Shown one piece after another: positions 14,972-23,165 of a stretch of DNA of 55,473 nucleotides (the stretch's first letter is position 1; every line of letters begins with the position of its first letter). The stretch covers positions 1 through 55,473 of the forward strand of contig JAAHFP010000043.1 in NCBI GenBank assembly GCA_010672925.1, written 5' to 3'. The notes under the pieces were generated by a model. That model worked only from the letters and a program-made list of their open reading frames with translations. It did not search any database and was not told where the DNA came from. This DNA comes from Symploca sp. SIO1C2 (GTDB taxonomy: Bacteria > Cyanobacteriota > Cyanobacteriia > Cyanobacteriales > Coleofasciculaceae). A program made the translations under genes and the position numbers.

Positions 14972-17854
14972 TTAAGGACAAGCTGCTACATCAGTAGGCA
15001 ATATTAGTGGTGTCGTCACAACATTGACAGTACCAGTGTTGTTGGCATCAACATTCGCCAAATCTACTATCTCCAAGATGCCGACATCATTGAACAGTAA
15101 ATAATCTGTATTGCTATTATTGCCATTCAAGTTTACACAGAGACGACCAAGACCTGCCTCCCCAGTTAAACCAATAAGATTGTCTGTTAAGGTATTCAAC
15201 TGAACATCAGCATCAATTTCTCCCAAAAGAAGAGCTTCGAGGTTAATGCCTTGTTGAGTATTTTGGCTAATGATGTTATTGTTGATAGCCGCAGTAATCT
15301 GTCCAGTACCACTAGCAAAAATTTCAATTCCTTGTTGACCATTTTGGCTGATACTGAGATTATCCTCGATTACTACATTCGTAGTTCCACCAAAAGATGT
15401 AATATCAACACCTTGCTCAAGATTATTCTCAATGGTATTGTTGCTGATGGTTGCATTGTTCAGTTGGGAGGTTCCGCCGTCAGTTAAGTTACTGAGGATG
15501 AAAGTTAAGGCTCCCTGAGCGATAAAAATACCATCGGTAAGATTGTTGGTAATTGTATTATTACTAATGTCCAGACTATTGACTATAGCATCATTCTCCA
15601 AACCGATAAAAACACCATCGGTAAGATTGTTGGCAATTGTATTATTACTAATGTCCAGACTATTAATTATCGCATCTTCCCCCAAAACAATTCCAATACC
15701 TAGACCAGCAGTAGAATTAGGGTCATTAACCCCATTATTTTGAATCTGATTCCCAGAAATAGTAATATCTGCGGTTGAAGTTGTGGCAGCAGGAACCATA
15801 CCAGTAGGATCACCCACAACAATGCCAATGCCACTTGCAAAGTTATCGGTGATTTGGTTATCGGTAATGCTGATAGTGCCAGCTACATCAGACAGTTCAA
15901 TTCCTTGTCCGAAGGAACCATCAGGAGTCCCAGTAGTATCGGTAATAGTATTGTTGGTAATCTGTAGAGTCCCTTCGACTTGTTGCAGGTCAATCCCTCG
16001 AATTTGCGATCGCATAATTTGGTTATTTTCCAGGGTGACATCCGCCAGATTCATCCCAGAAATACCACTGTTCCCAGCATCAGTAATCTCGAACCCAGAA
16101 ATTGCGATCGCGACCGTACTATTTTCTAGGAAAATTGCATCAGCTTGGGAATTGCTAATCTTACCGTTAGCCAGAGTCAGACTTCCTGTGACATTAGTTG
16201 CTGAGATGCCATTAGTCTGGGGATTGGTGATGGTGATGGGGGTATTGCTAATCTCGACTGCACCATTAATCCCATCTAGGGTAATGCCATTGGTGGCGGA
16301 ATTGTTACTAGTCAGACTACCGCCAGTGGAGGTAAGACCGTTAATATTAGTTCCCACTAAAACTGGTACGCCATTCCCTGTCAGGTTAGTGTTAGTCAGA
16401 TTAACGGTTCCGGTGGTATTTTCCAATGATAGAGCTGCTTCGTTGGAGCTGACAACATTACTATCTCGAATCGTGACAAAGCTGAGGTCCCTTGCCGCAA
16501 TACCAGGGCCATCGGTACTGGTAACATTAAATCCAGAGAGAACCGACTGATCCTCCATGGTGATCGTACCGCTAAAATTGGTCAGCTGCCCACTGTTAGA
16601 AAACGGCAGTGCTACTAGTCCCAATTCCTGAGTATTAACCTCCTGTAAAACTCCCGCTGATAATAGTTGTACTTGAGCAGGAACCGTAATTGAACCAGTA
16701 TTTCCAGAAGCAGCTCCCGATCGCACATATACTATATGGTTACCATCAGATTGAGCTACCCCTACTCCCTCTTGCAGGATACCAAAGGGACTTTCAAAGG
16801 TACCATCACTAGCGCCTCCCTCCGTCACATGGACAAACGTCCAAGGTTGGTCTGTATCAGGATTAGTTGCCAATAGATCAGACTGTTGGGTAAATGACTC
16901 AAAATCTACTTGTTGGTCTACTACAATAGAGGCGGTACGAGATACCGATTCTCCCATCCTTGTCCATACTGACTCTGGTTCATCTTGCTCTCTATTAGCA
17001 CCCTGGGGACGAGTTCCAGGAAAGGTTCCTCCTACAGTAAACAGGATATTAGTACCAAACAGGTCATCATGCTGTACTCCTAAGCCCAAATTCAGGTAAT
17101 CTGTAGGACGAACTTCTACCCTAAGTTTCCCTCCTACAGTACTAGGAGAACCAGAAGCGTCATAGTAGTAAACACCCCCATAGCCCCGCACCTCCCCATC
17201 ATCGCCAAACTCGGCAAGTTTGGCTCCTACTTCCAAATCTAGTCCACCCATAGCGGCTTCTTGGATATTAGTAGTTTGGAAGATTCTTTCTGCTGGCAAA
17301 AACAAGGAGTTGCCTTGAAAAAAGGGAGTTCCTGCCTGTTGAAAGCCGCTGTCAAAAGTATTGCTAGCTACCAGCTGACGAGTATCTCCCACCGGTAGGT
17401 AACCATTGAGGCGAAAGTCCCAAATTTCCCCCAAACTTTCCAATCCTACCCCTATCTGATTGAAAGTACTATCACCAGTATCCCGGTTATCGTAGCCTAC
17501 ATAACCACCAAAGGAGCGGTTCAATTCTGGGTTAAAGGCACGATATCCTAACAAAATGTTACCCCCCAAGTGAGCGCCATTGTCTAACAGCAAGCGCCCT
17601 TCGAGGAAGAATAGATCCTTACCAGGATTCTGAAATAGAGGAACAAAGCCTTCAAAACGACCAAAGCCATCATGACCAGCCGCAGAACTATTATAACCAA
17701 CTCCCACGCGAGGAGAGATCTTCAAGTCAGCAGCAGAGCCTGTTGTTTCAGGAGGATCGGTTTCTTCTTCATCTGTCTGTGCAGCCAGAGGAAGGTTGAA
17801 CATCCCTGCTATCAGGATGCCTAGGAAGATTTTCAGTGCTGGTTTGCTAATCAC
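14972..17854 (-). CDS. Inverse-autotransporter-like surface protein with beta-helix passenger
   Basis: 960 residues. Signal peptide at 1-25 (IFLGILIAGMFNLPLAAQ). Residues about 45-290 have alternating aromatic/glycine strands (SPRVGVGYNSSAAGHDGFGRFEGF, GGYVGYDNRDTGDSTFNQIGVG, DFRLNGYLPVGD) typical of the invasin/intimin-type outer-membrane barrel. From about 330 the protein is a right-handed parallel beta-helix of NosD/PbH1 type, with asparagine ladders such as ISNNTIENN and LDISNNTIANNLTDGVF repeated many times. Two nearly identical coils (around 15543-15665) point to recent internal duplication. It would sit in the outer membrane with the helix outside, as an adhesin or polysaccharide-binding protein. 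No sortase or exosortase tail is visible. Confidence 0.8.
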   Translation of the reverse strand: MISKPALKIFLGILIAGMFNLPLAAQTDEEETDPPETTGSAADLKISPRVGVGYNSSAAGHDGFGRFEGFVPLFQNPGKDLFFLEGRLLLDNGAHLGGNILLGYRAFNPELNRSFGGYVGYDNRDTGDSTFNQIGVGLESLGEIWDFRLNGYLPVGDTRQLVASNTFDSGFQQAGTPFFQGNSLFLPAERIFQTTNIQEAAMGGLDLEVGAKLAEFGDDGEVRGYGGVYYYDASGSPSTVGGKLRVEVRPTDYLNLGLGVQHDDLFGTNILFTVGGTFPGTRPQGANREQDEPESVWTRMGESVSRTASIVVDQQVDFESFTQQSDLLATNPDTDQPWTFVHVTEGGASDGTFESPFGILQEGVGVAQSDGNHIVYVRSGAASGNTGSITVPAQVQLLSAGVLQEVNTQELGLVALPFSNSGQLTNFSGTITMEDQSVLSGFNVTSTDGPGIAARDLSFVTIRDSNVVSSNEAALSLENTTGTVNLTNTNLTGNGVPVLVGTNINGLTSTGGSLTSNNSATNGITLDGINGAVEISNTPITITNPQTNGISATNVTGSLTLANGKISNSQADAIFLENSTVAIAISGFEITDAGNSGISGMNLADVTLENNQIMRSQIRGIDLQQVEGTLQITNNTITDTTGTPDGSFGQGIELSDVAGTISITDNQITDNFASGIGIVVGDPTGMVPAATTSTADITISGNQIQNNGVNDPNSTAGLGIGIVLGEDAIINSLDISNNTIANNLTDGVFIGLENDAIVNSLDISNNTITNNLTDGIFIAQGALTFILSNLTDGGTSQLNNATISNNTIENNLEQGVDITSFGGTTNVVIEDNLSISQNGQQGIEIFASGTGQITAAINNNIISQNTQQGINLEALLLGEIDADVQLNTLTDNLIGLTGEAGLGRLCVNLNGNNSNTDYLLFNDVGILEIVDLANVDANNTGTVNVVTTPLILPTDVAACP

Positions 17855-18139
17855 AATGTACCCTTGAGACTACTAGTTTTCTTTTTTGACCGTTACGTTT
17901 TAAATAGGACTTCTCAGCCAAAGTTTTCGCAAAAAAAATTTTTGGTTGTTGGTTATTGGTTGTTGGTTATTTGTGATTGGGACTACTTTTGTGAAAATTT
18001 GCGAAAAATCTCCTAGTCAGTCGTAATAAATAAATGGGGTTGTATTTTGGCGAACTATAGCAACCAGACAAGGGGCTTAAGCCCCTTGTTAACTTGCTTT
18101 ACCTGAGTCTTAACCGCCCCGGCAACTGCTATAACACCA
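17855..18139. other. Upstream region of the surface protein gene
   Basis: No gene. Contains TTGGTTATTGGTTGTTGGTTATTTG repeats around 17942-17978 and a 22-bp perfect palindrome at 18068-18089 (arms ACAAGGGGCTT/AAGCCCCTTGT), a dispersed type of cyanobacterial palindrome. The promoter of the minus-strand surface protein should lie within 17855-17930. Confidence 0.5.
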
Positions 18140-18274
18140 ATTGGTGTCAACTTAAAGTTAATCCGAGAAATTTAGTCCATTTCAATGGACTTAAGCTATT
18201 AGCCTTGGATTTAAATCCAAGGTGGGTTAGGGAATCCAGCTAGCAGCTATCTCTAGGCTTAAGTTGACACCAAT
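18140..18274 (+). mobile_element. MITE-like multi-hairpin element, copy D, with terminal inverted repeats
   Basis: A 135-bp element bounded by perfect 16-bp terminal inverted repeats, ATTGGTGTCAACTTAA (18140-18155) and TTAAGTTGACACCAAT (18259-18274). Inside it has TTTAGTCCATTTCAATGGACTTAAGCTATTAGCC and the stem CCTTGGATTTAAATCCAAGG. The shared right end proves the relation to copies A-C, which keep the right end but not the left. No coding capacity, so mobilisation would have to come from a transposase elsewhere. Confidence 0.7.
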
Positions 18275-18280
18275 GACTAA

Positions 18281-18511
18281 CACTTAACACCTAATACCTA
18301 CCACCTAACACCTACCACCTAACACCTACTACCTACCACCTACCACCTACCACCTAACACCTAACACCTACCACCTAACACCTAACACCTAACACCTAAC
18401 ACCTACCACCTACCACCTAACACCTACCACCTACCACCTACCACCTAACACCTACCACCTAACACCTAACACCTAACACCTACCACCTACCACCTACCAC
18501 CTAATACCTAA
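18281..18511. repeat. CACCTAA/CACCTAC heptamer array, about 32 units
   Basis: A 230-base stretch built almost entirely of 7-bp units ACACCTA and CCACCTA in mixed order, with occasional ATACCTA. The array ends one base before the ATG of the sigma-factor gene, so that gene has no ordinary ribosome binding site next to its start and its promoter must lie in or beyond the array. Short arrays of the same family are at 5091-5164, 12531-12562 and 26228-26258. Confidence 0.9.
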
Positions 18512-19153
18512 ATGGATGAGCTAAATCAAAAACTTTGTCAGCTAATGGCGGAAGCTTGTACTTATCCAGCCTCGTCTCTGGAACGTCGCCAAAAGCTCAG
18601 TGAAGTACATTTATTAGTCATGAAATCTAGAAAGCTTTGGAGAGAATACCAACCTTACTACAACGATGCTCTCCAACAAATGTGGGAATACTGCTTACAA
18701 CATCCCCAGGAGTATGACCCTACTCGTGGTAGCGTTATTAGTTGGCTTAACTATAACCTCAAAAAGCAACTCAGAAGATTACGAGATGCTCAGTATAGGC
18801 AAAAGCAGCGACAAATTACAGTAACCATAACGGAGTACTGGCAAACAATAGACCCGGTGGAGAATTTACCAGCGTCCCCGGATATTCAGCCAATTATGGA
18901 AATTTGGGAAAATACTCGGACTTGGGTTGAAACAGACCCCAAGGGAATATTAAGAAATACTCTGTTTAGAAAACGTTCCGATATTAATGCTCAAGTATTG
19001 CTCCTGCGGCGACTCCCTCCCGATACTCCTTGGAAAAATATTGCCGCAGAATTTCAATTAACACCAGCAGAAGCCAAGGATTTGCCTAAATTTTATAACC
19101 GTAAATGTTTGCCTCTTTTGCGAAAATTTGGTCGTTCGCAAGGATATATATAA
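18512..19153 (+). CDS. Sigma-70-like RNA polymerase sigma factor family protein
   Basis: 213 residues. The part around residues 45-95 (WREYQPYYNDALQQMWEYCLQHPQEYDPTRGSVISWLNYNLKKQLRRL) has the region-2-like helix pattern with a DPTRGSVISWL motif. Residues about 160-205 (LLLRRLPPDTPWKNIAAEFQLTPAEAKDLPKFYNRKCLPLLRKF) resemble a region-4 HTH. It is an atypical, ECF-like sigma factor of the kind placed before DUF1822 and CHAT/CHASE2 genes in cyanobacteria. The ATG directly abuts the heptamer array. A TTTAGAATTTAGAATTTA repeat separates it from the next gene (about 45 bases), so the three genes may be one transcript. Confidence 0.75.
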   Translation: MDELNQKLCQLMAEACTYPASSLERRQKLSEVHLLVMKSRKLWREYQPYYNDALQQMWEYCLQHPQEYDPTRGSVISWLNYNLKKQLRRLRDAQYRQKQRQITVTITEYWQTIDPVENLPASPDIQPIMEIWENTRTWVETDPKGILRNTLFRKRSDINAQVLLLRRLPPDTPWKNIAAEFQLTPAEAKDLPKFYNRKCLPLLRKFGRSQGYI

Positions 19154-19199
19154 AGAATTTAGAATTTAGAATTTAGAATTTAAAATGGAGATAAACTTA

Positions 19200-20114
19200 A
19201 TGACTAAAACCCAAAAATTAACAGATTGGTCAGTTCCTATGCCAATTACTCAAGAAGTGCAAAGGATTGCCCAAAGTTTTGCCAGGGAGCAGCCTACCCC
19301 AAGCAAAGCACAACAGATTTATTTCAATACTCTAGCCGTATGTTCTGTTAACAACTATCTACGGATTCTGGGTATTCCTACAGACTTGAGTGTAGGCAAT
19401 AGCTGGAATCCAGTAGTGCGCCTAGCTGAAGATACAGCTGACTTGAGGGTGACAGGCTTGGGAGACTTGGAATGTCGTCCCGTCAAACCGGGGGATTTAA
19501 CCTGCCACATTCCCCAGGAAGCCTGGTTTGACAGAATTGGTTATGTGGCAGTTGAAATTGATGAAGATTGTACTCAAGCAACTATACTAGGATTTTCTCC
19601 CACAGCAGGGATTAGTGAATTACCCTTGCAGCAATTGCGATCGCTTAAAGATTTCCCCGCATATCTGAATCAACTTCAACCAGTGGTTAAATTGAGTCAA
19701 TGGTTTGAGGAGGTTGTTGAAGCGGGTTGGCAAACGGTAGAAGCTATTTTAACTACAGAACCAACTGAGCCAGCTTTGAGTTTTCGAGATGCGACGGGAG
19801 TTAGTGTTGAGCGGTGCAAACAGATTGAATTAGAGGAATACAATCAATCAGTGGTGATGGTGATTACTCTCATCCAAGTATCTGAGCCAGAGATAGATAT
19901 TATGGTGGGGGTTTATCCAAAACCAGAACAGATTTATCTGCCTCCTAATTTACAAGTAATGTTACTGGATGAGGAGAAGAACACGATTATGAACATCCAG
20001 GGACAAAGGGAAAATAAGAATATGCAATTAGAGTTTAGTGGCGAACCCGGAGACTGTTTTAGTATCAAAGTGGTTGTGGATGAGTTCAGCGTGACAGAAG
20101 AATTTAGAATTTAG
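19200..20114 (+). CDS. DUF1822 family protein
   Basis: 304 residues from the ATG at 19200, chosen because GGAG (19187-19190) lies 9 bases before it; the in-frame ATG at 19185 falls inside the AATTTAGAATTTA repeat. The body matches the cyanobacterial DUF1822 pattern: an N-terminal helical section (QEVQRIAQSFAREQPTPSKAQQIYFNTLAVCSVNNYLRILGI), a beta-rich central part (CHIPQEAWFDRIGYVAVEIDE...ATILGFSP) and a C-terminal beta domain (VVMVITLIQVSEPEIDIMVGVYPKPEQIYLPPNLQVMLLDE). Biochemical function unknown. Between a sigma factor and a CHAT-CHASE2 protein, it could link the sensor to the sigma factor; that is inference. Confidence 0.82.
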   Translation: MTKTQKLTDWSVPMPITQEVQRIAQSFAREQPTPSKAQQIYFNTLAVCSVNNYLRILGIPTDLSVGNSWNPVVRLAEDTADLRVTGLGDLECRPVKPGDLTCHIPQEAWFDRIGYVAVEIDEDCTQATILGFSPTAGISELPLQQLRSLKDFPAYLNQLQPVVKLSQWFEEVVEAGWQTVEAILTTEPTEPALSFRDATGVSVERCKQIELEEYNQSVVMVITLIQVSEPEIDIMVGVYPKPEQIYLPPNLQVMLLDEEKNTIMNIQGQRENKNMQLEFSGEPGDCFSIKVVVDEFSVTEEFRI

Positions 20115-20329
20115 AATTTAGAATTTAGAATGGAGAAGGTCGAATTGGGAATTGGGGAATTGGGAATTGGGAATTGGGAATGGAGAATTGGGGAAATCTC
20201 CCTTGTCCCCCTTGTCCCTCTTGTCTCCCTTGTCCCTCTTGTCTCCCTTGTCCCTCTTATCTCCCTTGTCCTCCTTGTCTCCCTTGTCTCTCTTCCCTGC
20301 CTTCTGCCTTCTTCCTTATTTATTGAGCA
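20115..20329. repeat. TTTAGAATTTAGAA, GGGAATTGG and CTTGTCCCCCTTGTC arrays
   Basis: Three different simple repeats fill the space between the DUF1822 and CHAT genes: AATTTAGAATTTAG, GGGAATTGGGAATTG, and from 20199 to about 20295 a C/T-rich CTTGTC(T/C)CCCTTGTCCCT array, then CTTCTGCCTTCTTCC. All frames stay open through it, which explains spurious open frames here. Confidence 0.75.
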
Positions 20330-22930
20330 ATGAAGAAACTAGTTGTACTAAAACTATATGGTGAGTTTGATCGGGGTTTTCAGGTTACCCTGGAAGTTGG
20401 CTCCGAAGGCTCGTCTCCAGAAACGGTAATCTCTGGTGAATTACCTTCAGCAACTGAGCTGGTAGAAAACTATAGCAATTGGCAGTCAACTTATCGTAGT
20501 TTGGGGGTTGCTTCCCGATACATCACAGCCAAACAAACTGGGGTTAATGATTCCCTCGAAACCCAGAAGGAAGATTGCTGTAACTTACCTTGGGAGTTGC
20601 TTTCACCCCTGAATTGGTGGTCAGGTTTGGAGATTACTTTCCGAGAGCTTATAGCGAAAACAGTTAGGGTTAATGTTTCCTTTAAAGATCAAAAGAAGGA
20701 ATGCCGTCAATCAGCTGATGATTTGTGTTCAAGCTTGTATCAGTGGCTGAATTCAGATGTGTTTCTTCCTATTGAGAAAAAATTGCTGGAAAAATTAAAT
20801 GAATCTGACGAAGTGCGGGTAATGATTCGTACCAAATCCAGGGAGTTACAGAAACTTCCCTGGCACCGCTGGGATTTATTGGAACGTTATCCTAAAGCCG
20901 AAATTGCTCTAAGTCCTCCAGAGTGGGAGTCAATAACCAAAGTAAAGACTCCTATTAACCAAAACCAAGTTAGAATCCTGGCGATTTTAGGTAATAGTGC
21001 AGGTATTGATGTAGACAAAGACCGGCAGGTGCTAGAAAATTTACCCAATGCTGCCACAACTTTTCTTGTAGAACCATCCCAAGAGCAGCTAAATGACCAG
21101 CTGTGGGAGCAACCTTGGGATATTCTCTTTTTTGCCGGACACAGTGAGACACAAAACCAAACTGGTCGAATTTACATTAACCAAACTGATAGTATCTCGA
21201 TTGGTGAACTTAAGTATGGTCTGAAAAAAGCGATCGCTCAGGGATTGCAACTGGCAATTTTTAACTCCTGTGATGGTTTAGGGTTAGCTAGTGAGCTAGA
21301 GCAGCTCAATATTCCCCAAATGATTGTTATGCGGGAACCAGTACCGGATCTGGTCGCCCAAAAATTTTTGAAGTATTTTTTGAGAGCCTTTGCAGATGGC
21401 AAGTCTTTTTACATGGCTCAACGGGAAGCGCGTGAACGCTTGCAAGGTATTGAAGATCAATTTCCCTGTGCCAGTTGGCTACCAGTGATTTGCCAAAATC
21501 CCACCGTAGTTCCTCCCAGTTGGTCTAGTTTACAAGGTAGAACTGGGGAGCAGGGGAGAGGAAGAGACGCGGGGACGCGGGGACGCGGAGACGCGGAGAA
21601 AAGAGAACTGAAGAGAAGGAGAGAAGATAGTGCTGCTTTAAGTAATATTGCTCAAGTATTTCGGGTGAGTATTGCTGTCACCTTACTGGTGATGGGGGTT
21701 AGATATACTGGGGTACTCGAACCTTGGGAACTGGAAGCTTACGATCGCTTAATCAGGCAACGTCCACCAGAACTGATTGATGACCGCATTCTGGTGGTTG
21801 AAGTTACTGAAGAGGATCTTGAGGGATATCAGTACCCTTTAGATGATGAGATGGTTGCTCAACTGCTTAACAAGCTGGCATCTTATAAACCGCGAGTGTT
21901 AGGGTTGGATATGCATCGCTATCAACCGCGAGGAGAAAATCGCGAAGATTTAATTAGCAGTTTTGCCGACAACCAGAATTTTTTCACAGTCTGTGCTGCT
22001 AACTCCACTGACTCCAATTATGCCTCACCCCCTGAATTTTTAGAGAAGCAATTAATCAATCAACTGGGCTTCAGCGACTTAATTGTTGACAGTTGGCAAC
22101 TAAAAAACCGCAATATGCGGAGTGATTTAGCCGTTACCCAACAGCCAGAAAACAAAAGCCGTACTGTCCGTCGCCAACTCTTATCCTATGACAGCAAACT
22201 CTCCCGCTCACCATCTGCTTGTGCGACTTCTTATAGTCTCAGTTTCCAACTGGCATATCGATTTCTCTATGAACAAGGCATTCAGCCTCTGGCAGTTAAT
22301 AGTAATGAGGAATGGGAATTTGGTTCTGTTGCCTTTAATAAATCAGCGCGTCGTTTTGGTGGTTATCAAAGTCTAGATGGACTCAGTAGCCAAGTTATGA
22401 TTAATTACCGTTCCAGTCAACCAGCCCAGAAGGTAACCCTCAAACAAGTTTTGTCTGGGCAAGTAGATAGTAAATTGGTAAAAGATCGGGTTGTCCTAAT
22501 CGGCTATACTGCTCCCGTTGCCAGAGACTATTTTGATACTCCTTACGGGAAAATGCCAGGAGTCTGGATTCATGCTCACATGGTAAGCCAAATGCTCAGT
22601 GCCGTTATAGATGAGCGTCCCTTGCTGTGGGTTTTACCTCAATGGGGAGGGTTGCAGTGGGGTGATGCTATCTGGGTTTTGGCTTGGTCGATAACCAGTG
22701 GTTTGCTAGTTTGGGCTCTTCGGTCGCGATCGCTCCTGTATGTGACTTTAGCTACTGGTACTGCTACATTCATCTTATACCAAATCTGCTTATTTCTGCT
22801 CACTCAGGGCGGCTGGGTGCCCCTTATCCCCTCAGCGTTAGCTATAGTTTCTACAGGTACTATTTTAGTGACTATCGAGAAACAATTTGAGATTGTAGAA
22901 AAGTGCGATAGGTTTGGCACATCAATGTAG
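20330..22930 (+). CDS. CHAT (caspase-like) and CHASE2 membrane protein
   Basis: 866 residues. The N-terminal 395 residues form a CHAT domain with candidate catalytic dyad H271 (FFAGHSE) and C314 (IFNSCDG), plus family motifs LPWELL and LPWHRWDLL. CHAT proteins are caspase-like proteases. Residues 403-428 are a charged linker (GEQGRGRDAGTRGRGDAEKREL) written in a GACGCGGGGACGCGG spacer repeat. From about 441 a transmembrane helix starts a CHASE2 sensor (VRYTGVLEPWELEAYDRLIRQRPPELIDDRILVVEVTEEDL), ending in two or three membrane helices (770-850). No kinase or cyclase output follows, so the protease would be the output. It is the third gene behind the sigma factor and DUF1822. Confidence 0.85.
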   Translation: MKKLVVLKLYGEFDRGFQVTLEVGSEGSSPETVISGELPSATELVENYSNWQSTYRSLGVASRYITAKQTGVNDSLETQKEDCCNLPWELLSPLNWWSGLEITFRELIAKTVRVNVSFKDQKKECRQSADDLCSSLYQWLNSDVFLPIEKKLLEKLNESDEVRVMIRTKSRELQKLPWHRWDLLERYPKAEIALSPPEWESITKVKTPINQNQVRILAILGNSAGIDVDKDRQVLENLPNAATTFLVEPSQEQLNDQLWEQPWDILFFAGHSETQNQTGRIYINQTDSISIGELKYGLKKAIAQGLQLAIFNSCDGLGLASELEQLNIPQMIVMREPVPDLVAQKFLKYFLRAFADGKSFYMAQREARERLQGIEDQFPCASWLPVICQNPTVVPPSWSSLQGRTGEQGRGRDAGTRGRGDAEKRELKRRREDSAALSNIAQVFRVSIAVTLLVMGVRYTGVLEPWELEAYDRLIRQRPPELIDDRILVVEVTEEDLEGYQYPLDDEMVAQLLNKLASYKPRVLGLDMHRYQPRGENREDLISSFADNQNFFTVCAANSTDSNYASPPEFLEKQLINQLGFSDLIVDSWQLKNRNMRSDLAVTQQPENKSRTVRRQLLSYDSKLSRSPSACATSYSLSFQLAYRFLYEQGIQPLAVNSNEEWEFGSVAFNKSARRFGGYQSLDGLSSQVMINYRSSQPAQKVTLKQVLSGQVDSKLVKDRVVLIGYTAPVARDYFDTPYGKMPGVWIHAHMVSQMLSAVIDERPLLWVLPQWGGLQWGDAIWVLAWSITSGLLVWALRSRSLLYVTLATGTATFILYQICLFLLTQGGWVPLIPSALAIVSTGTILVTIEKQFEIVEKCDRFGTSM

Positions 22931-23044
22931 GCGATCGCGTCCCCTACCCTTGCAATCCCCACTATTTTTTGCTAATATCGTAAATGATGGAATAGGTATG
23001 CACATATACACTATTTCCCTACATCCCAATCTCCCCAAACTCCC

Positions 23045-23080
23045 AAAACCCGCCCCGGTATTACCGATAGGGCGGGTTTT
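23045..23080. terminator. Bidirectional intrinsic terminator
   Basis: Perfect stem AAAACCCGCCC (23045-23055) with GGGCGGGTTTT (23070-23080) around a 14-base loop. It has T-runs in both directions and lies between the convergent CHAT-CHASE2 and proC genes, so it can end both transcripts. Confidence 0.85.
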
Positions 23081-23165
23081 GAAGTAATAAGCGCCTAACA
23101 GCCCAGGCAACAGACAACAGCACTCAATTCCCAATTCTTAATTCTTAATTCTTAATTCTTAATTC

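Noticed and set aside
15783-16550. 255-codon open frame opposite the beta-helix gene
   Set aside because: It is antisense to the repetitive beta-helix coding region, whose periodic codons keep the other strand open; no start signals or known motifs.
20130-20364. Overlapping frames of 67 and 70 codons before the CHAT gene
   Set aside because: They are the CTTGTCCCCCTTGTC and GGGAATTGG repeats translated (SLVPLVPLV, PLSPLSLLS), not genes.
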